In this document: positions 9,535 to 18,213 of the stretch, in pieces
Numbering within the stretch: position 1 is the first letter of the stretch
Layout: every line of letters begins with the position of its first letter
DNA from: 20CM-2-55-15 sp963738025
GTDB taxonomy: Bacteria; Acidobacteriota; Terriglobia; 20CM-2-55-15
Assembly: GCA_963738025.1 (NCBI GenBank)
Contig: CAVTWA010000014.1
Location: 69,445 to 133,444 of the forward strand
DNA length: 64,000 nucleotides
Reading direction: 5' to 3'
Translations under genes and position numbers: made by a program
Notes under the pieces: generated by a model
Database searches by the model: none
Told to the model about the DNA's origin: nothing
The model's input: only the letters and a program-made list of their open reading frames with translations

Positions 9535-9599
9535 GAGAAATTCTTCGGTTGAGTATGCTCGGGATTCGCAGGCCTGTCGGAGAATGATACAGTTCAAGA

Positions 9600-9687
9600 G
9601 TAGGCGCGGGCTTTACGCCCGCGTTCCACCACAAACAAAGAATTTTGTGTTGGAATTTTTGAACGCGGGCATGAAGCCCGCGCCTAC
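9600..9687. repeat. REP doublet (REPIN-like), also a likely bidirectional terminator
   Basis: Two ~27-base arms (9600-9626 and 9661-9687) are reverse complements. Each arm is itself a palindrome (CGCGGGC-TTTA-CGCCCGCG and its partner). The 34-base centre again contains a weaker inverted repeat (CACAAA...TTTGTG). It lies between the convergent ends of the M14 peptidase and the DUF420 gene, so it probably also ends transcription from both sides. Confidence 0.8.
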
Positions 9688-9688
9688 G

Positions 9689-10102
9689 TCAGTGGTACAG
9701 CAGCAGGTAGACCACGACGCCTGTCACGGAAACATACATCCAGACCGGAAACGTCCATTTCGCTGCACGGACGTGATTGCCGAAGCGCCCCTTCGCTGCG
9801 AGAAAAACCGTGCGCAAAACCATCGGGAGAGTGAGTGCCGCTAAGACCGTGTGCGTCAGCAGTAGAGGAAAGTAAACATCCCGGATCCAGCCCTGCTTCG
9901 TAAACCGCACGGACCCCACGTTGTAGTGATAAGTCAAATACGAAGTGAGAAACAGCGCCGAGACGACAACGGCCGCCACCATGCACACCTTGTGCGCGCG
10001 AATATTTTTTTGTTTGATGAAGTAGAAGCCCGTACCAATCAGAAGCGCGGCTGTCGCATTCAACCCGGCGTTGACGGTGGCGAGGTCTGAAATTTCGATC
10101 AC
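9689..10102 (-). CDS. DUF420 membrane protein (CtaM-like)
   Basis: A 137-residue protein with four hydrophobic helices and conserved histidines (SYLTYHYNVG, LLTHTVLAAL). This is the DUF420 pattern found next to haem-copper oxidase genes. A member of the family, CtaM, is needed for cytochrome oxidase maturation in some Firmicutes. It overlaps the SCO1 gene by 4 bases and ends an assembly-type gene set (haem O synthase, SCO1, DUF420), which supports a role in oxidase maturation. No oxidase subunit gene is in the window. Confidence 0.85.
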   Translation of the reverse strand: MIEISDLATVNAGLNATAALLIGTGFYFIKQKNIRAHKVCMVAAVVVSALFLTSYLTYHYNVGSVRFTKQGWIRDVYFPLLLTHTVLAALTLPMVLRTVFLAAKGRFGNHVRAAKWTFPVWMYVSVTGVVVYLLLYH

Positions 10103-10653
10103 AGGAGACTCCTCGCATCGGCCGCCAGCCGGTTCAGTTCTGCTTCTTCAGTACCGCTGTAATACCCGCGAATCTGCCCTTGCTTGTCCACGAGGACGAA
10201 TCGCGTGCTGTGCGTGATGGGCTCGAGAGGTGTACCCTCGTCATCCTCCAGCGGCAGTTTGAAACCTTTGATGCAGATGTCATACAGCGCCTGCTTGTCG
10301 CCGGTGAGGAACAGCCAGCGGTCCCGTGAAGCGCCATGCTCAGCGGCATAGGCGGCGAGTGCTTTCGAGGTATCGCGCGCCGGATCTACGGTGAAAGATA
10401 CCATGCGGATATCTGCCGGCATGCCCTCTTGCAGCTTTCGCATTTTGTCCGTCATCACGGGGCACGTCCCGCCGCAATTGGTGAAAATGAAATCCGCGAC
10501 CCAAACCTTACCCTTGAGTTCTTGAAGCGCCACGGTTCTATCGGACTGGTCGGTCAGGGAAAAATCAGGTACCGGATAGAAGATCTCGAGCTTCGGGGCG
10601 CGGCTGCACGACAGGGCAAGAGCCGAAACCAGAAATGCAGTTATGAATCTCAT
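10099..10653 (-). CDS. SCO1/SenC/PrrC-family copper chaperone, lipoprotein
   Basis: 184 residues. The lipobox is at ALALSCS (Cys16) after a short leader. A thioredoxin-like fold carries the copper motif CGGTCP (Cx3CP) and a distal histidine in THSTRFVLVD, the three ligands used by SCO1 proteins to deliver copper to the CuA site of cytochrome c oxidase. The start overlaps the haem O synthase stop by 4 bases. The protein would act at the outer face of the inner membrane. Confidence 0.93.
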   Translation of the reverse strand: MRFITAFLVSALALSCSRAPKLEIFYPVPDFSLTDQSDRTVALQELKGKVWVADFIFTNCGGTCPVMTDKMRKLQEGMPADIRMVSFTVDPARDTSKALAAYAAEHGASRDRWLFLTGDKQALYDICIKGFKLPLEDDEGTPLEPITHSTRFVLVDKQGQIRGYYSGTEEAELNRLAADARSLL

Positions 10654-11525
10654 GTTTTATCAAGCATCATGAGCAGCAACAGAGCCGGCAGATACAGCAC
10701 CGAAACTCTCAACAAGCGGTGTGCATGCGTATTGGACCGGAAAAGCGCCACTGCGAAGCCATAGCCAAGATAGATGAAGCCGAACAAAATGGCGCCGAGC
10801 AGGTAGATCATTCCCGTCAATCCAAAGAACGTCGGCAGTACGCTGATCGGAATCAACGCGCAGCAATACAGAATGATTTGTCGGCCTGTCCGTTGTCCGC
10901 TGCCGTGCATGGAAAAACCTGCGCGAAGATAATCTTCTGTGAAAATCCACGCGATCGCAAAAAAGTGCGGCATTTGCCAGAGAAACAGAATCGCGAAAAG
11001 CGACAAGGCGACCGCGTCGATTTCGCCTCGCGCCGCTGTCCATCCCATCACGGGCGGCGCTGCGCCGGGGAAGGCGCCGATCAGGGTGCAGAGCGTTGTG
11101 CGTGTCTTGAGCGGCGTATAAATCAGAATGTATCCCACCAGAGTCGCCGCGCCGATGGCGCCTGTTATGAGGTTCACGAACAAAATGAGATACAGGACGC
11201 CGGCTATCGCAATCGCCGCGGAAAAAACCAAAGCTTCATGAGGAACAATACGACCATCCGGCAGAGGACGCCGGCGCGTCCGAACCATGCGCGCGTCCAG
11301 GTCGCGTTCAAAATACTGGTTCAAGGCGCTGGCGCCGCTGGCAACCAGGGCTGTTCCAAGAATCGTGTGGAAGAGGAGCAGGAAATTAAGGCCGTCCCGC
11401 GATCCCATATAGAATCCGACGAGCGTCGTGATCAGTACCAGGAATGTGATGCGCGGTTTCGTCAATTCTACGAAATCGGCCATGCGCACTCGCCGCCTCG
11501 TCAATTCCAGAGGTGTTACTTCCAT
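10650..11525 (-). CDS. ctaB: Protohaem IX farnesyltransferase (haem O synthase)
   Basis: About 291 residues from MEVTPLELTRRRVRMADF, an UbiA-superfamily prenyltransferase that attaches farnesyl to haem B to make haem O. The aspartate-rich site NQYFERDLDARMVRTRRRPLP is present (polyprenyl-binding NxxxD plus the RTRxRPLP turn), as are the second loop YTPLKTRTT and about eight or nine membrane helices. A longer reading to 11603 adds a non-family leader, so I prefer the ATG at 11525. It is in operon with SCO1 and DUF420, pointing to an aa3- or caa3-type oxidase elsewhere in the genome. Confidence 0.94.
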   Translation of the reverse strand: MEVTPLELTRRRVRMADFVELTKPRITFLVLITTLVGFYMGSRDGLNFLLLFHTILGTALVASGASALNQYFERDLDARMVRTRRRPLPDGRIVPHEALVFSAAIAIAGVLYLILFVNLITGAIGAATLVGYILIYTPLKTRTTLCTLIGAFPGAAPPVMGWTAARGEIDAVALSLFAILFLWQMPHFFAIAWIFTEDYLRAGFSMHGSGQRTGRQIILYCCALIPISVLPTFFGLTGMIYLLGAILFGFIYLGYGFAVALFRSNTHAHRLLRVSVLYLPALLLLMMLDKT

Positions 11526-11598
11526 GCGGGAACTCCGGTGAGGAACATTGCAAACGCCCGAACGAAGGGAATGTTTTCTTGCATTACTATGAAGGATC

Positions 11599-11645
11599 AC
11601 CACAGAGGCCAGAGAGCCGCTCTACGCTCTCTGGGCCTTTGTGGT
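11599..11645. repeat. Hairpin repeat, CACAGAGG type
   Basis: Arms CCACAGAGGCCAGAGAG (about 11600-11616) and CTCTCTGGGCCTTTGTGG (about 11628-11645) form a ~17-base stem with minor mismatches. It lies between ctaB and the copper-type lipoprotein gene and could end or attenuate transcription between them. Confidence 0.75.
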
Positions 11646-11657
11646 TTTCGCAGCAGA

Positions 11658-12461
11658 CTAGTCTGCTGCCTTATCGTTGGCGTTGTACGAGAAGTTGACT
11701 TCCTTCTTGTCGTTGTCGCCGACCATGACCATCATCGTCTTCTTACCGAATTTCTCGTGCCAGGCGGTGATTTCGTAGTTGCCCGGAGGCAGCTTCAGCT
11801 CGAAGGAGCCGTTCGCCTTTGACACCGTAGTGAATGGATGATCGAAGACGCCGACAAATGCGCCCATCCACTTGTGCACGTCGCAGCGAATCGGCACCGG
11901 AACTTCAGGAGTGCCGAATTTCGTCGGGCTGACCATCCCTTTCACGGGCTGGCCCACGTTGAACTGAGGATTCTTTTCGGCCCACACATGGATGTTGTGC
12001 AGGGTCATATCGTCATTCTTCACGTTGAGAGTCTGATTGGTCATGATCGTGAAGACGTGTGGAATGTAATGGCAGTTCTGTTGCATGATCTCGACGGGCG
12101 ACGACGGAGCTCCATAGCTCGCCCCGGCGGGCAGGCCGCTGCTCACAAACACGATAACGTTCTCGAGGCCTCCGTCGCTGACCTTTACGGTCTCTGTCGT
12201 CGGATAGTCGGCCGCGTGCATCTGACAATACGGATCGGACGACATCTGAATCTTGTCGTTCGCGGGAGGCATTCCCTCGAAACCGATCTTGCCACTCACG
12301 GTTGCAGTGGCTTTGGACATGTCGAAGCTGTTACCGGATGCGGCCGCGCCGCCGCCACCGGGAGCAGCAGGAGGTATGTCGCTCGAACTGCCGCCGCCAC
12401 ACCCTGCCACTAACGCCACGACGAGAAGCGAGGCGCAGAGCAAAAGAGTTCGTTTATGCAT
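11658..12461 (-). CDS. Cupredoxin-like lipoprotein with C-terminal carboxypeptidase-regulatory-like domain
   Basis: About 267 residues from MHKRTLLLCASLL. The lipobox is at LVAGCGGG, followed by a Gly/Ala/Pro linker. Residues ~120-230 have the spacing of a copper-binding plastocyanin-like domain: an early NCHYIPHV and LHNIHVW histidine set, then CDVHKWMGAFVGVFDHP near the C-side, the usual Cys-x-x-His-x-x-Met copper loop. The C-terminus (GSFELKLPPGNYEITAWHEKFG) is a CarboxypepD_reg-like beta sandwich. The start has a GGAG Shine-Dalgarno sequence. Located between the bc-type complex and oxidase-assembly genes, it may carry electrons or copper. I have not seen a characterised equivalent. Confidence 0.75.
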   Translation of the reverse strand: MHKRTLLLCASLLVVALVAGCGGGSSSDIPPAAPGGGGAAASGNSFDMSKATATVSGKIGFEGMPPANDKIQMSSDPYCQMHAADYPTTETVKVSDGGLENVIVFVSSGLPAGASYGAPSSPVEIMQQNCHYIPHVFTIMTNQTLNVKNDDMTLHNIHVWAEKNPQFNVGQPVKGMVSPTKFGTPEVPVPIRCDVHKWMGAFVGVFDHPFTTVSKANGSFELKLPPGNYEITAWHEKFGKKTMMVMVGDNDKKEVNFSYNANDKAAD

Positions 12462-12542
12462 TTTTAGGATCTCCAGTTTAAGGTTGGTAATGAACAATAA
12501 AATTCAATCTTAAAATATATCGCAACTTGTTGGTTTTGATTG

Positions 12543-12610
12543 CCACAAAAGCACAAAAAGCACAAAGGGGAACGACTCGTTCCCCTTTGTGCTTCTTTGT
12601 GCCTTTGTGG
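12543..12610. repeat. Long perfect-type hairpin, CACAAAG direct-repeat arms
   Basis: The left arm (12543-12574) and right arm (12578-12610) pair over about 32 bases with a three-base loop (ACT). The arms are built of GCACAAAA / AGCACAAAG units. It lies six bases after the stop of the octahaem cytochrome gene. It may act as a terminator and 3' mRNA stabiliser; that function is an inference. Confidence 0.85.
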
Positions 12611-12616
12611 GCTGAT

Positions 12617-15563
12617 CTACTTCGTTACACTTCCGCTACTCATAACCGGCTTGGCGCCACCAACGGTGACGAACAGGTGGTCACGAATGGCCTGGATCTG
12701 CGCTTTCACGTCGCCGCCAAGGATGTCCTTGAACGGACTGACCGGCACGCCCTTCTCGTCTGGCGGGAAGAAACTCGGCATTCTCGTTCCAGGGAAGATC
12801 TTCTGCGGATCTGCAACCCACTGCAACACCCAATCCGGACGCAGCCGCTGATGTGCCAGCTGGAGATTGGGCGCCATATCCTCCGCCGATTTACCCGGCG
12901 GGATCGCGTTGCTCGTTGGATGACAGCTCTGGCACTGCAGCTTGGTGAACAGCTCAGCGCCGATCTTCAGGCGTTCCGGCGTCGTCTCGATCTCCGTGTT
13001 GATGAACGGATAATCGACTTTATCGAGCGCCGAGAAATAGCGTTCGATTGTCCCGGCCTGCTGCTCCGTGAAATGGAAGGTCGGCATGCGTGCGGTGAGC
13101 CATGGACGCAGTTTAACGGTTCCGGGATCCTTCAAGAACGGATGCAGCCAGAGCGGTTGAGTCTTGAAACCTTCCGTGTTCAGGTTTGGCGGCCACTGGG
13201 CTTGTTCCTTGGTCGGACGGATATCTCCGCCTGCGCCTTCGACGAGATGGCATCCTCTGCAGTTCTTCTCGGCGATGAGGGAACGCCCTTCCGCTATGGC
13301 CTGGGTGGTCCGGTCGTGCATTTCCAGCGGTACAGGATCTTTGACCATGCTGATCAGCACGCCCGAAATCGATTCCACGTCCTTGTCGCTGAAATGGAAA
13401 TTCGGCATCTTCAGCAGTTCGTCAGGACGCTTCACACGGCCGACATCGAAAATGCGCGGATCTTTCAGCTTGGCTTCGTACCACGCATGACGCGAATGCT
13501 CGATTGGCAGGAACCCGAAGTCGAGCTGCGAAATAAGCTTGCTGCCGGCTTCGGTCAATTCGGTCCCGATCGGCTGCGTTTTCTCGAATTTCGGAATGTT
13601 GTGGCATCCGAAGCACCCATATCGGCTGATGAGACGTTCGCCGACGTACAGGTTCTTCTGGTCCGGGTTCATATCTTTCAGTTTCGCGCGAGCCTCGATA
13701 TCGGTGGAGTTGTTCCGTAAAAGTTCGAGCGCTACGTCGTCCAGCGCCGCCTGATCGATCTGCGGCAACGGCTTGTTTTCCCAGTCCGCATTTTTCAGCG
13801 AGGACAGATATGCCGCCACGTTTGCAGCTTCTTCATCGCTCAATCGCAGACTCGGCATTTTGGTTTCAGGCCAGACCTGTGTTGGATCCTTTACCCAGTT
13901 GTAAATCCAGGACTGCGTGACTTTACTGCCCTGGTTTTCCAGGTTGAATCCATGCCGGCGCCGGATCTGGCTTTGATTTGCGACTTCCTGGATTTGCCCG
14001 ATAGCATGGCATCCGAAGCATCCCACCGTTTCGACGATCTGTTTACCCATCGCCGCATTGCCGTTGGTCTTTCCAGCCGGCAGTTCTTTCGGTTTGGAAT
14101 TCGCCCAGAGGTATTCGGCGATCGCATTGATTTCGGCAGCATTCCGCTTGTCCCAGTATGGGGACTTGCCCTGCGCCTCGCCGTTATTGCTGTTCCACCA
14201 GAACTGCGGCATGCGGGCCTGCGATTTGAACGCCTTCGGATTCTCCAGCCACTTACGAACCCAGTCCTTGGTCAGTTTGCCGGAAACGGTCGAAAGATCG
14301 GGTCCGACTTTCCGGACATTGTCGTATCCGGGAAGCTTGTGGCAACCGAAACAGCCGTAGATGCGAATGAGATCGCGGCCGGTATTGAGGGCTGCTGCTT
14401 TCGGCACTTCCGGGCTCGAGTTGTGACACTTGTAACAACCGGCTTCGATGTTGTTCATCGGGATCATCGGCTGCGGGATGAACTCGTCTTCCGTCCAGTT
14501 GTATTTCTTCTGCCACTCCTTGCGCTGCTCTTCGCTGCGTGGCATGTGCGCTGCATTCACGAAGCTCGTCGCGCGGTCCAGCCCGCCGTGACAGCTGGTG
14601 CAGCCAAAGTTCTCCATCGGATGCGGCGATCCCGAGCTTATATAAAGGTCCAGATTCGGATGCGTTTTGAACGGTTGCGGCGCGTCCTGGTAGATCTTTT
14701 GATCGATCCCCAGATGACAGGTTGTGCAGCGGTCGACTCGTGGAATCGCTTTGAACGGCTGATCATTATAAAGATTGCTCAGGATGACTTGATTGATACG
14801 TTCCGAGGGATTCATGAAATCGAAGACCGGCGCGTTGCGGAATGAAACAATCAATGCGCCCGGATTGAGTGTGTCGAGATGCGTGCGCAACCGTGTGTAA
14901 TCGCCCAGCATCTGTTCACGGCTCTTTTGCAGCTCGTCGCGTTTGCCGACGTATTTTGTGAGATCGTCGTTTGCGGCTCGCAGATCCAGCGTGACCTTAT
15001 CCAGATCCGCTTTGTAGTCGTTCATTTCCTTCTCGGTTCCCTTTAACTTGTCACCGAGTTTCTGCGCATTCGATGCCTTATGGGCCGCTGCGTCTTCGTA
15101 TTCGTACTTGTCGCTATCGTAGCGGGCTTTTGCGAAACGATAGTTCTCATCCACGCCGTACTGCCTGGCATTCAGATCGCTGACCTGCTTCTCGATTTTG
15201 CTGATCTGCGCTTCGTTCTGCTGTTCCTGCCCGCGCACCTGCTTAATCTGCTGGTCGAGTTGCGTCAGTTTGTTGCGGTCGAATGACGAGGAAACCTGCT
15301 GAATGTCCTTCTGCGTCTTCTGGATCTGCAGCCGTACGAAGTCGCGCTGATATTTTTTCCACTCGCGCGAATAGTCGACGAGCACGACGAAAATGGTGAA
15401 TCAGAAACAGAAGCAGACTCGAAATGGCGAACCACTTATGGAGCGAGTCCATTACGTACAGACGATCGCCGCGTTTTTCGATGTTCATAGCGGGAATTTT
15501 TTTCGCGGGTGTCGGTATGGGCGGCTTTTTGTGTCCGCCCTCGTTGGGAGTTTCACTACTCAC
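12617..15563 (-). CDS. Membrane-anchored octahaem c-type cytochrome with coiled coil (one frameshift)
   Basis: Two frames join near 15,400. The GTG at 15563 starts MSSETPNEGGHKKPP, one membrane helix (WFAISSLLLFLI), then after deleting one base VVLVDYSREWKKYQ, so about 980 residues. Next comes ~130 residues of heptad-like coiled coil (rich in E, K, Q, D), then eight CxxCH haem sites (CTTCH, CTSCH, CYKCH, CFGCH three times, CRGCH, CQSCH) in cytochrome-c-like modules ending in MP-type methionine ligands (ARMPQFW, TKMPSLR, TRMPSFF). It lies downstream of the Rieske/cytochrome b genes in the same direction and probably replaces cytochrome c1/f as electron acceptor of the complex. The frameshift is probably a sequencing insertion. 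Confidence 0.85.
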
Positions 15564-15581
15564 AAATTAATACTCCGTAAG

Positions 15582-15612
15582 AAGGGACCACAGCATGTTT
15601 CTGTGGTCCCTT
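15582..15612. terminator. Intercistronic hairpin
   Basis: A perfect 12-base stem (AAGGGACCACAG / CTGTGGTCCCTT) with a 7-base loop lies between the cytochrome subunit IV gene and the octahaem cytochrome gene. There is no strong T-run on the minus strand, so it may be a partial terminator or an mRNA processing/stability element that sets the ratio of the two proteins. Confidence 0.6.
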
Positions 15613-15661
15613 CCCCTAAATGTTAAAGAAGTACTCAGGAATACCAATGATGTATTTCAAA

Positions 15662-16697
15662 TTAAACAGCCAGCGCAGCACCATCTTGATCGGCAGCGCT
15701 GTCATGCAAAGCAACAAGAAAAGTCATGACGTGGAACCGGATCGGTCCAAGGGTCTGGTAAAAGCCTTTGAACCACTTCTTCGCCAGCAGCGGCGGAATC
15801 AACAGGAAGTATCCGAGCACCACAATGAATCCAAACATCTCTCGAATGAGTGGGTTTTTCGGCAGCCCTGTGCCGAGACCTTTCACCCAGATGTATTCCG
15901 AAAGATTCACGTTCACGAGGGCCTCGAGTTTGTGAATATCCCAGAACTCATACGGACCAAAGAAGTTCCAGTTCGGACCTCGCAAGGAACGTCCCAAGGA
16001 TGACGAGCAGAATCCAGAGGATTAAGAAACCGAACAGGAACGTGGTGATCTCCCAGCGGCGTTCCTTGAGCGTGTAGTACCCGTTCCCTTTGGGATTCGT
16101 ATCGATATAAGGAATAGCCATCAAGCCGACGATGATCAATCCCGGAAAGACGACGCCCGCCAGCCACGGATCGAAATACACCAGCATTTCCTGAAGACCG
16201 AGGAAGTACCAGGGCGCTTTCGATGGATTCGGTGAACTCGATGGATTCGCAGGATCTTCCAGCGGCGCCTGCAGCGCCATGGACCAGCCAATCAGGAGAA
16301 TGGTCAGCAGCACCATACAAATGAGTTCGGTGTAAACGAGGTCGGGCCACGTCAGGACTTTCTCGGCCGTTTCTTCCTGCTCGATGAGCGGCTTGCCCTC
16401 CTCTGTTCGCTGGTCGTTACGAACAGCTTCACGTAGTGAGAACCAGGTGAAGAAGGGCACAAGGAACAGCATGCCCACGATCGGCACATTGTCGGGCTTC
16501 GTGACGATTTTCACGAATTCTTTGTCGAAGACGCTTAAGCCGAGAAAGATAAACATGGCCGCGAACCAGATAATCGCCGCCTTGTTGGTATAGAACGTAC
16601 GAGGATATTTCAGCGAGACGATGAGCAGGATGGCGGCTGCACTGATCAGCCAGTACGGGGCCGTAAGGAAATTGATGATTTCTTTGATGAACAACAT
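15662..16697 (-). CDS. Cytochrome b C-terminal half / subunit IV (one frameshift)
   Basis: The frame opened by the ATG at 16697 (MLFIKEIINFLTAPYWL) runs to GTFL near 15,985. The protein then continues in the next frame as RGPNWNFFGPYEFWD after removing one extra C, about 344 residues in all. The quinol-oxidation-site motif appears as KAPWYFLGLQEM, an APWY variant of PEWY common in menaquinol-type bc complexes. The gene has a strong GGGGAGG Shine-Dalgarno sequence and follows the b6-like gene after an 18-base gap. It forms the Qo-side half of the split cytochrome b. The tail beyond the subunit IV core has an extra membrane helix (FIVVLGYFLLIPPLL). Confidence 0.88.
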
Positions 16698-16715
16698 ATT
16701 CGTCCTCCCCGTTTT

Positions 16716-17540
16716 CTATAGTGGACCGGAGATGCCGCCATCACGACGGATACGCCAGAAGTGAATCGCCATCAGGAATCCGGCGACCAGAGGCAATCCG
16801 ACGCAATGCAGAACGTAGAACCGCAGTAACGCGCCTTCACCGACGAACCGTCCGCCAAGCAACGCGAAGCGAGCATCGCTGGCGTTGTTGACGAGAGGAA
16901 TATCGCCGAGTTTAAGCAGCGCGGAACCAGGGCCTTCGTGTCCCGCAAAAGGTGTTGCTCGAGCCATATTACTGCCGACCGTGATGGCCCAGATGGCCAG
17001 CTGATCCCACGGCAACAGATATCCGGTGAAGCTCAACAGCAGCGTCAGAACGAGAAGGATCACGCCGACGTTCCAGTTGAACTCCCGGGGTGGCTTATAC
17101 GAGCCCGTCATGAACACGCGATACATGTGCAGCCACACCGCAATGACCATGGCGTGCGCACCCCACCGGTGTATCTCGCGCATGATGCCGAGGGGAACCT
17201 GTTCGCGCAGGTCTCGAATATCGACGTACGCGTATTCCAGTGTCGGGCGGTAATAAAACATCAACAGCAGGCCCGTAAATGTCAGTACGAGGAAAAGAAA
17301 GAATGTGATTCCACCCATGCACCACGTGTAGCGCATGCGGATGCCGGACTTTCGAACCTTCACCGGATGCAGATGAAGAAAGACGCTGCCAAGCATCACG
17401 AGCATGCGTTTGCGGTCGGAGTCCGGCACGCCCACGCGGAAGATGGATCGATAAACCTGACTTTCCTGGATCTTTTCGCCGATCTTTGCCGGCGAGAGAT
17501 CCTTGAACGTTTCTTTTAATCGATCTTTTAGGTTAGCCAT
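16716..17540 (-). CDS. Cytochrome b6-like subunit of a Rieske/cytochrome b complex
   Basis: A 274-residue protein with four membrane helices carrying two bis-histidine haems. The helix B pair is His124/His138 (HRWGAHAMVIAVWLH) and the helix D pair is His245/His260 (LHCVGLPLVAGFLMAIH). It ends in GGISGPL, as b6 proteins do. The split arrangement (b6-like plus separate subunit IV) and the order Rieske, b, IV, cytochrome c resemble b6f-like menaquinol complexes rather than fused mitochondrial-type cytochrome b. It accepts electrons from quinol in the inner membrane. Confidence 0.94.
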   Translation of the reverse strand: MANLKDRLKETFKDLSPAKIGEKIQESQVYRSIFRVGVPDSDRKRMLVMLGSVFLHLHPVKVRKSGIRMRYTWCMGGITFFLFLVLTFTGLLLMFYYRPTLEYAYVDIRDLREQVPLGIMREIHRWGAHAMVIAVWLHMYRVFMTGSYKPPREFNWNVGVILLVLTLLLSFTGYLLPWDQLAIWAITVGSNMARATPFAGHEGPGSALLKLGDIPLVNNASDARFALLGGRFVGEGALLRFYVLHCVGLPLVAGFLMAIHFWRIRRDGGISGPL

Positions 17541-17557
17541 AAAACCTTATGAGCAAA

Positions 17558-18154
17558 TTAGAGTTTTAAAAACGCTGCAGGATTTTCCCATTCGCCTTTT
17601 TCTTCCTGGAATTTCCTGCTCTTGTCGACGAGGATCTGACCGTCATCCGCGAGGCTGATCGCATAGCGTTCCAGCGGTCGCGGCGTAGGGCCCTCAAAGT
17701 TCACACCTGTTTTGTAGTAACCACTGCCATGGCAGGGGCACTTGAACTTCTGCTCGGCTTCCAGCCAGTTTGGCGTGCAGCCGAGATGGGTACAAACGGT
17801 GGACAACGCATAAATGCCACTCGACTTTCCCCATTGATCGAAGGCACTGCGAACGAGCCAGACGGCGGACTTTTGCTTATAGCGTTCGTCGACCTGGCCT
17901 ACCTGAATTTCGCTGGGAAGTCCGGCCTTGAACGTTGGAGGTGGTTCAAAGAGGACGTTCGGAAACATGAATCGCGTCGTCGCCGTTGCCGCAGCAAGCA
18001 TCGATGCAGTAAACGCAGTCCACGCCAGCGTCATCCAGGAAAGGAATGAGCGGCGCGGCATCGCTGCTTTGGCGGCCGGCGCTGCCGGCTTAGCCGCTGG
18101 AGCCGGCTTGGTTACAGCCGGCTTCGGGGGAGCGAGTGGGTCTTCCTTACTCAT
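17558..18154 (-). CDS. Rieske iron-sulfur protein
   Basis: 198 residues. An Ala/Pro-rich N-terminus is followed by a twin-arginine-like PRRSFLSW and a membrane helix (residues 38-62). The 2Fe-2S site is complete: Cys121-Thr-His123-Leu-Gly-Cys126 and Cys139-Pro-Cys141-His142-Gly-Ser-Gly. Cys121, His123, Cys139 and His142 bind the cluster, and Cys126/Cys141 form the disulfide. A GGGAGA Shine-Dalgarno sequence precedes the ATG. It is the first catalytic gene of the bc-type operon and passes electrons from quinol towards the octahaem cytochrome. Confidence 0.95.
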   Translation of the reverse strand: MSKEDPLAPPKPAVTKPAPAAKPAAPAAKAAMPRRSFLSWMTLAWTAFTASMLAAATATTRFMFPNVLFEPPPTFKAGLPSEIQVGQVDERYKQKSAVWLVRSAFDQWGKSSGIYALSTVCTHLGCTPNWLEAEQKFKCPCHGSGYYKTGVNFEGPTPRPLERYAISLADDGQILVDKSRKFQEEKGEWENPAAFLKL

Positions 18155-18188
18155 GGGAATCTCCCGTTAATAAAAATATGATGTAGTG

Positions 18189-18206
18189 CGCGGGGTTTAG
18201 CCCGCG
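18189..18206. repeat. REP-like palindrome
   Basis: CGCGGG and CCCGCG flank a short loop between the HEAT-repeat gene and the Rieske gene. It is one member of the dispersed GCGGG-TTTA-CCCGC type palindromes of this genome. Confidence 0.6.
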
Positions 18207-18213
18207 TACCCGG

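Noticed and set aside
10719..11822. Long plus-strand ORF of about 367 residues
   Set aside because: Lies antisense to ctaB and has no family features; shadow reading frame.
15380..15420. Programmed +1 frameshift in the octahaem cytochrome
   Set aside because: No slippery stop-codon context is evident, and the same insertion type occurs in unrelated genes elsewhere. Treated as a sequence error.
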